From Notamacropus eugenii (Eukaryota; Chordata; Mammalia; Diprotodontia; Macropodidae), in NCBI RefSeq assembly GCF_028372415.1, contig NC_092872.1, forward strand, positions 16,210,479-16,274,478: a stretch of 64,000 nucleotides of DNA, given 5' to 3'. The notes under the pieces were generated by a model. That model saw only the letters and a list, made by a program, of their open reading frames with translations, had not been told where the DNA came from and did not search any database. How positions within the stretch are numbered: the first letter of the stretch is position 1; every line of letters starts with the position of its first letter. Shown in pieces: positions 33,502 to 43,189 of the stretch. A program made the position numbers and the translations under genes.

Positions 33502-33960
33502 GTCTGTCTTTCTATCTCTCTCTGTCTCTATCTATACCAATCAGAAATGAACATATATAAGTATGCATAGATAGATACACATATGGTCATATGTATATGT
33601 ATATGTATACATATATATAACCCATATTGTAAAAATTAACAGCTTTGATGACTTTTATAAACTGATAAAGAAAGAAATGACTAGAATGAGAACAATTTAT
33701 TTGTTAAAAACAACACTGTAAAAATATACTTTGAAAGGTATAAGAACTCTGATCAATAGAATGGCTATTTATAATTCTAGCAGACTGATAATGAAACATG
33801 AGATCCATTACAGACAGTTGGTGGATTTTGATTATGGAACATAATATAAATACTTCTGTGTACACTCACTGAGTTATGCTTACTTATCTATATTTGATAA
33901 AATGATTTTTTTCTCCACTCAATGACATAGGGGTATTGGGAGAGAAATTAAATTTCTATT
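32440..33960 (+). mobile_element. 5'-truncated L1, sense, ORF2 C-terminal part and 3' UTR
   Basis: The plus strand carries the end of ORF2: 'taaggtccaaatgggtaggt', 'gcagcaggtttctctgac', 'cttatttccaagatttataa', 'tttgacccaggaatactacc' and 'gccaaggtaatatccatcaac'-type phrases. A 3' UTR with 'gaacaatttatttgttaaaa' and 'aagaactctgatcaatagaa' follows. A TCTA tract interrupts it at 33411-33535. It is broken in all frames. Its tail differs from that of the L1 at 60781, so at least two L1 subfamilies are present. Confidence 0.8.
33411..33535. repeat. (TCTA)n microsatellite
   Basis: About 20 near-perfect TCTA units, flanked by TCTG variants, within an L1 3' region. It is a likely length-variable marker. 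Confidence 0.97.
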
Positions 33961-34254
33961 AGTTAAAAAATAGATAGGAGATGCTGCAGTTGAGAAAAGT
34001 TCGATACACTTTCAAATGAGATTAATGTATTATTAACTTTGCTTAATTGTTTTACTTCATTACTTTTTAGGAAGTAGGAGTAATCTTTAAGTATTTGTAA
34101 TATAAAACCAAAACACATCAATAATGCATTAAAAGTGCTATAAACATATGAATTGTGTTGTTTCAGTACTCTGCACATAGCTTTTTGAATATTTCTATCA
34201 GAACATCTTTTAATAATAATATTAATAGAATTTGCATAGCCAAATTTATACTAC

Positions 34255-34345
34255 TACAAAGCACTTGACAGATTTTATCTCGTACAACATTTCTTTGAGT
34301 TGAGGTGCTATTACTACTCCCATTTTATATATGAGGAAACTGAGC
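34255..34345 (-). mobile_element. Antisense MIR-type fragment
   Basis: Contains 'tacaaagcacttgacagat', 'ggtgctattactactccca' and 'atgaggaaactgagcc'. A SINE follows at 34393. Confidence 0.7.
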
Positions 34346-34392
34346 CTGTTCACATTACATGCACTTCCATTTTGCATGCACAACATCTTAGA

Positions 34393-34710
34393 GGGCAGCT
34401 AGGTGGTACAGTGGATAGAGCACCAGTGCAGGAGTCAGGAGGACCTGAGTTCAAATCTCACCTCAGACACTTGACACGCACTAGCTGTGTGACCTTGGGC
34501 AAGTCACTTAACCCCAATTGCCTCATCCTGGGTCATCTCCAGTCATCCTGATGAATATCTGCTTACTGGATTCAGATGGCTCTGGAAGAGAAGTGAGGCT
34601 GGTGACCTGCACAGCCCTCCCTCACTCAAAAACAAAGTCAAGTGCAAATCATGTCATCATTTCTCTGATGGCGTGGGTTTCTTTGGCAATGAAGGATGAA
34701 CACACACACA
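34393..34710 (+). mobile_element. tRNA-derived marsupial SINE, full length
   Basis: It starts 'gggcagctaggtggtacagt' (A-box-like region), then 'ggagtcaggaggacctgag' and 'gttcaaatctcacctcag' (B-box-like), 'ccttgggcaagtcacttaac', 'gggtcatctccagtcatcc', 'ggctggtgacctgcacagc', ending 'ggcaatgaaggatgaacac' with a short CA run. It is the best-preserved copy of this family here, so probably among the youngest. Confidence 0.95.
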
Positions 34711-36204
34711 TACATAATGTCGTATTGAACCACTGTGTGAAAATGATTGCACATCTTCTATCAAAATATTCCTCCCTAAATCAAATATTAAAAATGGAGC
34801 CCTAAACCAATATCTCTCTGTGCTAAGATGTCCATACATTTAGACTTCTAATCATCCATTTGAACTGCTATAACTGATATTTTCTAATGAAAGTTGGACA
34901 ATAATCTTTTTTACCTTCTTAGTTGGCTATTTTAGGCTACTTGTATAGCTCTTCATGGCTGAAGGCTAACATTAATGAAACTAACTACACTGATAAAGAA
35001 ATATTGTTAATGGTACAGGGAGTACGGTCTAGTGAAGAGTTGATGGCACTGGAATCAGAGTTTCTGGGTTCTTTGATCTGCTTTTATCTAGCTATGTGAC
35101 TTCAGAAAAATCATTTAACTTCTCTAGATGTTGGTTTCCTCAACTATGAAATGGGAGCATTACCAAAGACTTCTCTAGCTCTAATATGCATATGGTATTT
35201 TATATAGAATGTCCTTCCAAATAACTCCACAAGGTAGGTATAAATGTTATCATTTTTACATATGAGAATATTTGGAAGTATTTTATTCAAAGTACAATAA
35301 ATAATAACTATGAGAGATTGAATTTGAATTTAGTTCTCTTAATTCTAAATCTGGAATTCTTTGTAATGAACCACATTGCTTGTGGACATGTTTAATATAG
35401 AATTTCCTGACTGCAAGAAACCCAGCACATTGTTAATGTAGTATTAAGAATGTTTTCCTATTTTCATAAGCTTTGTAATATATTCTTCTTCTTGGATATT
35501 GCCTCTAGCACACCAGGTAATGTGTGCTTCCTAAAGTGTATGACCCAAATAATGCATTTTAATCAGAGACAGTGATTCTTTACTATTCATCAACCAATTA
35601 TTTGTCTGGTGAGTAACATTTTTCAGATTGTATTGTCCCCATCAATTAAAAAAAAACTACAATGTTACTTTGAAATTTCAGTCACTGTTTTCTATATAGT
35701 GATTTAAGGTATGGTGAAGAAAACTAGCATTTACTTTTTAAAAATCATGTTTACATATATTTTTAAATATGAGAAACAGATCTTAAAAACTTTAATAGAT
35801 ATTTTGACTGCAGAGTTTAAGAAATAAACTAAGTGAATGCAAGGAAAGCTAATCCTGCAGTTTAAGAAAGAAGAAAAACAGTTTCTAGAGAGATAATGAG
35901 CTGTCTATGGTACTATATATTTTCTATGTCTTATCCTTGCCACAGTTTCATTTTGTGGGAAAGCAGTTATCTTTTGGGTTTAATGAGTTCAGTACCAGTT
36001 TAGGCAGAGTACTGAGAGGAACACCACTAGAAGCATGTTCTGAAGTATCAATACTTGTAGTAGGTAGGAAGAGTTCATTTAGGTAACCTAACTATCTTGT
36101 TAGCCAACTGAAGGAAAGTCTACATTTCAGCGTAAGTTGTCATTTACCATTGCACAGATGAGAAACTCCTCAAAGGTTTTTGACCAAGAAAAGTAGTTCA
36201 TGGT
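34711..36204. other. MIR remnants (35025-35190 plus, 35195-35370 minus); otherwise no gene
   Basis: The MIR parts show 'ggcactggaatcagagtttc', 'atctagctatgtgacttcag' and 'ctccacaaggtaggtataaa'. The remainder is unassigned. Confidence 0.5.
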
Positions 36205-37693
36205 AAGGTGCTATCATCCTTTTTTTTTTTATCTTGGATAGAATATGCAGAACAAAGTCTACTAGATTTTAATTATTTCTCTTGCCCCCTGCAATCTAGG
36301 TCTATAGATCAGTAATTGGCTGTAGTCAATTGTATTTTGGGAAGTCATTCAGACCAACTCTGGGACATTACAGAATAGTTCTTCCTGCATTAGAAAGATT
36401 CAAATTTTGCACAGATGTTTAAAGAAACAATCCTTACTTCCCCTGGAATGTTGTCCTCAGCAGAATTGTAAATGGATGATGTCTTTCCTATGTCAAGTGC
36501 AAGATGGATGAGGAAGAAAGAAAAGTCTAAGACACTCTTTCTAGATAACAGGGGGTTCACCAGGGAAAGCAACTTTGTTCATATGAAAAGGGAGCTTTAG
36601 ATCCCTGTAGGAGTCAGCACATTCCTGTCTCTTAGCTTGATGTTATGCATTTGTGGAGGTTGTTTCTTCCCATCCATCAGTGGAAGGTCCATCTTAGGTG
36701 GCTTGAAGGCTGCTGGGTCTTCTGCAGTTCTAGTAGCCTGAACCTGATGAGCCCCATTAGTGACAGTTTCTGAGCACCTCTGTAGGACTGGATACGGAAA
36801 CCCAAGTGGGATTTCTGAAGAGTTCTTGGTCCAAAAAGGCTCCATTTTTCAGATGAGGGTTTGTCTCTATCTCCATTTCCAGAGTTCATGTTGCTAGGCC
36901 AGGTAAGGAAGTAGAAGATCCACAAGTAAATCAGCCTCTGGATTTTTGCTTCAGAGAAGAATGGGGTGTACTACTTGGAGAAGACTGGATTGAAGCAATC
37001 TTCTTTTGTCATTTCTCCATTTTGTAACTTCAGTTTATGGAGTGCCTCTGCCACATGGTGGCACTTGGTTTCTTCTGGCTTGAGGCCTTTGTGGGGAGTG
37101 AATCTTGCTTCTGTCAATCTTGCCTGCTGCTCAAAGCATTGGATGTTGTCTTGTCTCTGTTTTGTAATTAGAGAATTCATGATGACCTGCATAGCCTTGG
37201 CCTTCACCATTGGGTGCTTGTTCATTTGGTCCCTAGAAGCTGAAGGGGTTATGGAGAAATCATTTTCTCCTTCCTCAAGCTTGGAAAGCTGTTGGTACTT
37301 CCAATCTGGAATGACCTTTTCCCCACAGAATCTTACTGCACATGTCAGATAAAGGTGAAGTCATCAGTATGGGATCCTCCAGAACATCATCATAACTGAA
37401 TACCCAACAATGCATTCTAATTGGCAAAGACATCTTGCCTAGAAGCCCACCTGTACTGTGCTCAATAGCAGCTGGGCTTCTGTAGGGGGGTGGGGAGGAT
37501 GGAGGAAAGGGGCAGGGGAAGAGACCATTTGCAGCCTGCCATAGACAGGAAGCTAAGACTATCAAGGCTCTAGGCCCCCATCATTCCCTAAGTGCCAAAG
37601 TACAGGGAGAATCGAGGCCACCATGTAAGTAGCACCAAGACTCAAACAGACTTCAGCTAGGAGAAGTAGAGTGAAGCCAAGGTACTACCACCC
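36205..37693 (-). pseudogene. KIAA1191: KIAA1191 (p33MONOX) processed pseudogene with target duplication
   Basis: KIAA1191 encodes the putative monooxygenase p33MONOX. The minus strand gives, in order: LLGKMSLPI, SYDDVLEDPILMT, VKAKAMQVIMNSLITKQ, FTPHKGLKPEETK, VAEALHKLKLQNGEMTKE, GNGDRDKPSSEKWSLFGPR.LQK, YRGAQK, and at the C-terminus PAAFKPPKMDLPLMDGKKQPPQ.HN.K.RD.NVLTPTGI, with TAA at 36597-36599. No introns are present. The coding part is spread over several frames and is not translatable as one protein. A 3' UTR runs to a T run (36220-36230), which is the poly(A) tail on the minus strand. Flanks aaggtgctatcatcc (36205-36219) and aaggtactaccaccc (37679-37693) agree at 12 of 15 bases: a LINE-style target duplication. 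Gene match is from memory and strong. Confidence 0.93.
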
Positions 37694-39029
37694 TTAAGAG
37701 CAAGCAATTAATTTGATCATAACATTTTGTTGAATTGGTTGGAGAGGGCACTTGGTAGATAACTATTTCTTCCTGGAGGATAAATCCTTGTGTTTCTTGA
37801 AAACTTTTTAAACATATGTTTTCTTATGTCAAGTCTGCATGCTTAACAGTCATATTTTAAAAAGTAAGATTAATTTGCTTGAGATGGCTGATAACTATAT
37901 TTTACAGAAAGAAAATACAATAGTGACTTTTTATGAAGGATACAAGAGAAGTATTATTGCAAACCAGATTTTATAGCATCTGGAAGGAAATCTAGAAATC
38001 ATGAAGTGTAATTCTTGTATTTTTCAGAGGAAAAATAATGGCCCATAGAACTTGTTTCTTGATCTAAGCCACATATTAGCTCAGCCAAAATCTCTGACTG
38101 GATGTCCAGGAGGACATAAAGATGGATATGTATGTCCTGATGACCTAACTCCTTTACTAAGACAGCATTAGAAGTGCTCCCCTGTGTTTGTTTTACATAG
38201 GAAATAGTTTTTGTCTTTGAATTATAGCCTCTCTAAATATAGGAAAATTAATAGTGTTCTTAATGACAATTAAAGAAGGAAGAAATCTGCCACATTCTTT
38301 CACTTCCTTACCCTGCAAGAACTCCAGAAAGGTATTTATGAACATATTCTAAGGTCCTGGTTCTTTCCAGAAGCTTCTTCAATACAATACCCACAACCTC
38401 CACTTCACCTCTCCCTGCACCACACTAGAAACAAATACAAAGGATAAATATAGGCATAGAGCTATTGGATGAAAGTGAAGAGAAAAAAATAGTCTTCAGA
38501 CTTCAGAGATTTGGCTTTTTCATTTACCACTTTTGGAGCTTTATGTTCATAGTACTATCTTGTTGCTTAAGAATACTCAGTTCAGGGACATGATGCTCTC
38601 TCTGGTAAAGCAATGGCTATCATAAAAATTAGACCAAGCAGCCATGTTCACAAAAATAAGTACATGCATTTCTATAGCTACTCTTCTGCATAGCAGAGTG
38701 ATAGGAAGGGTATTCAAACACCACTAGAAGAACCTACAAAGCCATTACTATCTTTGGGGAATTAGAAAACTATTTTTAAAGTTTTTATATCACCGTCAAG
38801 TACCAGCTTGTTTTCATTCTGTTTTCAAGTCAGTCTTGCTCAGTAAAGCCTTAAATATGGTTAGTGCAATATTCCTTATGGTATCACCAAGCAAAAAGCT
38901 ACAAGGCCTTCTTAGAAACTAGAGTTCATTATGGAGCAAAATGAAACAAAACACAATTCTATTTTGGCCCTATTCTTGTGCACAACACAAATATTAGTGT
39001 AATACTTTAAGGCAGGGACTCTTCTATCA
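37694..39029. other. No gene recognised
   Basis: 1.3 kb with no repeat or gene signature I can name. Confidence 0.45.
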
Positions 39030-39092
<63 letters not shown>

Positions 39093-39128
39093 TCTCTCTC
39101 CCTCTCTTTCTCTCTCTGTCTGTCTCTG

Positions 39129-39215
<87 letters not shown>

Positions 39216-39258
39216 CCTTTCTCTCTCTGTCTGTCTCTGTCTCCTCTCTCTCTCTCCA
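39030..39258. repeat. (TC)n tract with an internal 111-bp tandem duplication
   Basis: A pure TC tract contains the marker 'ctctgtctgtctctgtctcc' twice (about 39114-39133 and 39225-39244), each preceded by 'tttctctc'. This shows that a unit of about 111 bp, marker plus TC run, was duplicated. Open frames of 78-119 codons (ER repeats) on the minus strand are artefacts. A (CATC)n patch follows at 39256-39270. Confidence 0.95.
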
Positions 39259-39394
39259 TCCATCCATCCATTTATCTTTAAAATGGAGAAAGGAGCTGAA
39301 TCTTTGATTTCATTTGTATAGTGAATTCCTAGGTGGTAAAACTTCCTCTGCCAATGAGGTTTGGCACCGTCTCTACAACTTAAACTCTTAGAGA

Positions 39395-39534
39395 CTGACC
39401 TAGAGCACTGAGAAGTTCAAGCACTTGTTCAGTGTCTATAGCCTGTACATATCAAAAGCAGGATATGAACCCAGGTTTTCCTGGCTCTAAGGCCAGTTTC
39501 CTATCCACTGTGCTAGGCTTCTACTTATATAGTC
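39395..39534 (-). mobile_element. Antisense MIR-type SINE, part 1
   Basis: Contains 'agcaggatatgaacccagg', 'tctaaggccagtttcctat' and 'ccactgtgctaggcttc'. The text resumes at 39885 ('acagctgagaaaactg') after the inserted SINE. Confidence 0.75.
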
Positions 39535-39884
39535 CAGCTCTCATTTTGTGTGTGTGTGTGTGTGTCCATCCTTTGTTGCTGAAGAAGACCATGCCGTCAG
39601 AGAAATAATGACATGACTTGTATTTGACTTTGTTTTGAGTGAGAGAGGGTTGTGCAGGTCATCAGCCTCACTTCTCCTCCAGAGTCATCTGAATCCAGTG
39701 ACCAGATATTCATCAGGATGACTGGAGATGACCCAGGGGGAGGCAATTGGGGTTAAGTGACTTGCCCAAGGCCACACAGCTAGTAAATGTCAAGTGTCTG
39801 AGGTGAGATTTGAACTCAGATCCTCCTGATTCCTGCACTGATGCTCTATCCACTGCACCACCTAGCTACCTCAGCTCTCATTTT
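39535..39884 (-). mobile_element. Antisense tRNA-derived SINE with 13-bp target duplication
   Basis: The direct repeats CAGCTCTCATTTT lie at 39535-39547 and 39872-39884. Between them (39548-39871) the reverse complement is a full SINE of the 34393 family: head 'ggtagctaggtggtgcagtg', tail 'gctgaagaagacc' region read in reverse. The perfect duplication means it is fairly young. Confidence 0.95.
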
Positions 39885-39985
39885 ACAGCTGAGAAAACTG
39901 AATTCTAGAGAAGCAAAAATACTTTCCCAAGTTCTTACCACTATCAAGTGGTAGAACTTGTTCCCAAAAGGTAATTACCTAGGAA

Positions 39986-41822
39986 TTTCTATTAACTTAT
40001 TTATTTGAATTGTGAATAAACCCATTTATCTAAGCCAAAAGCAAACAGAAATCAAAGAAGTGATACAGATTACAATATATCAGAAAAAAATATCCAACGT
40101 TAAATGAGCTTTTCCATTGTGAGCAAGACATAGTAGCCCATAGAATTTTCTCACTGAAGATTCCCCATCTTACCTGGGAGGAAATTCTCCAAAGTCTCTA
40201 GTGTGACAAATTAGAAATAGGGACTTGTCAATGTGCCAACTTTTCTACATGTTGACTTTTTTATCAAAGTTCTTTGAGGACCCTCTTCCTAAAGATACTG
40301 TGGAGTCATATGTATCCTCTCCCCAAACTCTCAACAACTCTGCCCTCACTCAGACTCAGATTGTCAAGTAATCATTCTCTTGACTGAATGAAGAGTTTTC
40401 TCTCAATGAAGAGGATTTAATGTAAATACCTAAGTTTTATTCTGGGCTTACAATAAAGACTTGGGTGAAGGGGAGGCTGCCAGTAGTAGTTAGGTTATGT
40501 CCTGATAAAGCCAAATGTGTTCTACCTGGAGAATGAAATTGGAAACAAAAATTGCTGGGAAATAGGGGGAAGAGATCTGCGTCTACCTGGGAGACACTAT
40601 TAACAGAGATACTTTTACTCTAGCATTTGAATTAGAGTCTTGGGGTCAATTTAATCTATATTTCTTGATTATTGGTACTTAAAATTTCTATGACTTGATC
40701 TCCTTCTATTTAATAGTCACAACCTTTCGCAATAAAAATTCTTTTTCACTAATTCTTTGTCACTCTCATTCCTGTGGAGTTCATCCCAATCTTGCCCCAA
40801 TACTTATCTTTTTCTGCTTTCTTCCCCTTCACTGCTTAGAAACATGTACTTTATTGTTAACAAACTCCCCTATCAGTGGTGGGAATCCTGTGGCCCAGAG
40901 GCCACATGTAACATTCCAGGTCCCTGGGCGCTGCCCCTTGAATGAGTCCAAGCCCCAAAGAACAAATCCCCTCATTAAGGATATTGGTTCTGTGAAGCTT
41001 GAACCCAGTCAAAGGGCCACACCTGAGCACCCAGAGGGCCACACATGGCCTCAAGGCTACAGGTTCCTCACCCTGTCCGAGATCTTTTCTCTTGTTCTTT
41101 TCTCATAGTCTAGTGCCCCCTATTTTACTGAGACAACTGAGACTGTAAAAAACTCTCCCATCTCTCCTACTTTGTGCCTCAAAATTACTCTTCATCTTCA
41201 TTCATCCCCATGGCCTTTGCCTGAGACTCAGAGGATGAGGATGATTTTTTTAAAAAATATAATTTATTTATTTTCAGCTTTCAACATACATTTCTACAAG
41301 ATTTTGAATTCCAAATTTTCTCTCCATCTTTCCACTCCCCCACCCCAGGACAGTGGTACCCCAGCAACCACTATCCACAGTCTGCCCTCCAGAAGCAGCC
41401 ACAGCTGCAGCAGTGGTTGTTGCTGCCCTGGGGCTGGACCAAGTTCCTCTCTCACCCAGTGAGAGAGTTTTCCCACTGACCTTTAAAGCTGTCTTTGGTG
41501 TTTGTGGGTTGAGAAGTCTGGAAACTGCTACAGCTGCCAGTGATTCAGTGCCCTGAGGCCTGTTCCAGTCTCATCTGTGCTGGCACAGCCCATGCTGGGT
41601 GCTCTTTGCTCTGAGGTTGGTGCGATAGACCCTTTTTGTAGGCCTTCCAGATAGGCTTGGACTGGAAATCTGTTTCAGTCTGTCACTTTGTGGCTTCTGT
41701 GCTAGAATTTGCTTAGGGTCATTTTTTATAAATATTTTGAGGGGTTTGGTAGGAGAGCTTGGGCAGGTCCCTGCTTCTGCTCTGCCATCTTGACTCCACC
41801 CCCTGAGTTTCTATTAACTTAT
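39986..41822 (-). mobile_element. L1 reduced to its two ends, with possible 3' transduction; 15-bp target duplication
   Basis: The minus strand starts at 41807 with the L1 5' end ('ggggtggagtcaagatgg', 41785-41803 region) and a 5' UTR to about 41345. It then jumps directly to the L1 3' end ('gagagaaaatttggaattca', about 41325) and an A-rich tail near 41275-41245. No ORF1 or ORF2 is present. The expected duplication is not next to that tail. Instead TTTCTATTAACTTAT occurs at 41808-41822, right beside the L1 5' end, and again at 39986-40000, next to an AAATAA-rich end. If both belong together, 40001-41245 (about 1.24 kb) is flanking DNA carried along at the 3' side. Confidence 0.65.
40866..41083. 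mobile_element. hAT-like MITE, family 1 (second copy)
   Basis: The core 40874-41075 has inverted ends: 'cagtggtgggaatcctgtgg' on the left and, as reverse complement of the right, 'cagggtgaggaacctgtagc'. The arms extend about 95 bp each around 'aacaaatcccctcattaagg'. Flanking 8-mers tcccctat and tccgagat agree at 5 of 8. It matches 23607-23760 in sequence. An open frame of 137 codons (40695-41108) merely crosses it. Confidence 0.72.
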
Positions 41823-42005
41823 AAAAAATGAAGTAAAACCCCGAAGTAACCCATGAAGTATTGGGCACATAATATTGTTTATCTAATACTTAGTATCCAA
41901 TTCTTCATTGTTAAGATAAACTCCATGAAGATGGACATTAATCCTTTCACCATCTTCCCCCCAAAACCTATTCCTCCTCCAAAATTTTTCTATTACCATC
42001 AAAGG
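41823..42005. other. Possible antisense L2 3' end
   Basis: 'ttgggcacataatattgttt' followed by a T-rich and pyrimidine-rich segment faintly resembles an old L2 end. No gene was found. Confidence 0.35.
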
Positions 42006-42327
42006 CAGTGCTGTCAAACTGAAATAGAAATGGGGCCATTGACCCAAATTAAGAATTCCCTTAGGTAGCATATTGACTTATGAAACCACGTATTATGTTT
42101 TGTATGACTTAACATATACAATTGATGGCATACTGCTTGCCTTATCAATGAGTAGAGAGAAGGCTGGAGGGAGAGAATTTGAAACTTGATTTTTGAAAAA
42201 ATGCTAAAAATAAATAAATAAAATAATGTTATCTATGTTTCATTTATTTTGTGTAATAATTGCCAATTGCATTTTAATACTATTCCTGTACGCTGAGGAG
42301 TGTGGTGGCCTGTGTTTGATGCTTCCA
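42006..42327 (-). mobile_element. hAT-like MITE, family 2 (second copy), interrupted by an L1 3' end
   Basis: It starts 'cagtgctgtcaaactgaaat' and contains 'gcatattgacttatgaaacc', the reverse complement of the interior of 29338-29547. After an insertion it continues 'atctatgtttcatttatttt', 'caattgcattttaatac' and ends 'gcctgtgtttgatgcttcc'. The outer flanks atcaaagg / gacaacgg agree only at 5 of 8. Confidence 0.72.
42091..42230 (+). mobile_element. Short L1 3' end inserted in the MITE
   Basis: Contains 'ggcatactgcttgcc', 'gggagagaatttgaaact' and an AAATAAATAAAT tail. Near-repeats tattatgtt (42091-42099) and aataatgtt (42222-42230) look like its target duplication. About 120 bases, strongly 5' truncated. 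Confidence 0.75.
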
Positions 42328-42330
42328 GAC

Positions 42331-43189
42331 AACGGTATCATCATTCCATGTTCATCATTGTTCACAACCTGTCATTCTCATATCTTCAAATTAATTCACC
42401 CTTTACATTCAAACAGTAGACAAATCTTGGTATTTCTTTCTCCACAGCATCCCTTTTATCCAACCTCTTTTCTTCATGCAAATAGACACCAGTCCATTAC
42501 AGGACTTTATTATTTTTTTCCTGAACTCTGAGAATATTCTTGCTTTCAAAAGTTTTGATGGTCTATTTTTATGTCACTATAATTTATATACATATAAAAT
42601 TATATATATATTAATTATATATATAATTATATTATCATTTATTATTTACAAATATATATATTATATACTTCTATATAATATATATATTACATATCCCCAT
42701 ATATATTGTGTATGTGTATGGGCTTATACCCAAAGAAAGTCATGAATAAATAAAATGTTCCCATACTCTTCATATATATATATTATATATACATGTATAT
42801 ATATAATATATATACTATATATGTATATATACTATAAACAGTTTCATATATATGTATATATAATATATGTTATATTGTATGTAATATAAATATATTATGT
42901 ATATTTTATATTAATATAACATATTAACAATAATATATAAATATACATAATTCTATATCAGTATAAATTTATATCACTATAATTTTATACCACTATAATT
43001 TCATCCATATTTCTTCCTCTTCCAAACCAGTCATCTCATATAAAAAAGAGCATTTTAAAGACCTGAAGAAGAAGAAATAAGATGAAAAATCAGCATAACC
43101 AATTATTATTGAAAAAATCTGAAATATGTGCAACATATAACATTTGGGAATCTTTCACTTTATAATTGAATTTATACAGGTATTTTTGT
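42331..43189. other. No gene; AT-only tract at about 42580-42970
   Basis: The (ta)n-like tract has many overlapping palindromes (tatata, attaat, atatat). A poly-I/Y open frame across it is an artefact. Confidence 0.8.

Noticed and set aside
34393-34470. tRNA-like A and B boxes suggesting a tRNA gene
   Set aside because: They belong to the head of a SINE repeated at least eight times here; no intact cloverleaf was found.
36966-37352. 128-codon plus-strand open frame
   Set aside because: It is the opposite strand of the KIAA1191 retrocopy, whose minus-strand protein match is clear.
38912-39271. Minus-strand open frames of 78-119 codons rich in Arg and Glu
   Set aside because: They are translations of the TC/GA microsatellite, with no start context or non-repeat domain.
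40695-41108. 137-codon plus-strand open frame, the longest in the window
   Set aside because: Its second half is the inverted-repeat MITE at 40874-41075; no domain, no support for a gene.
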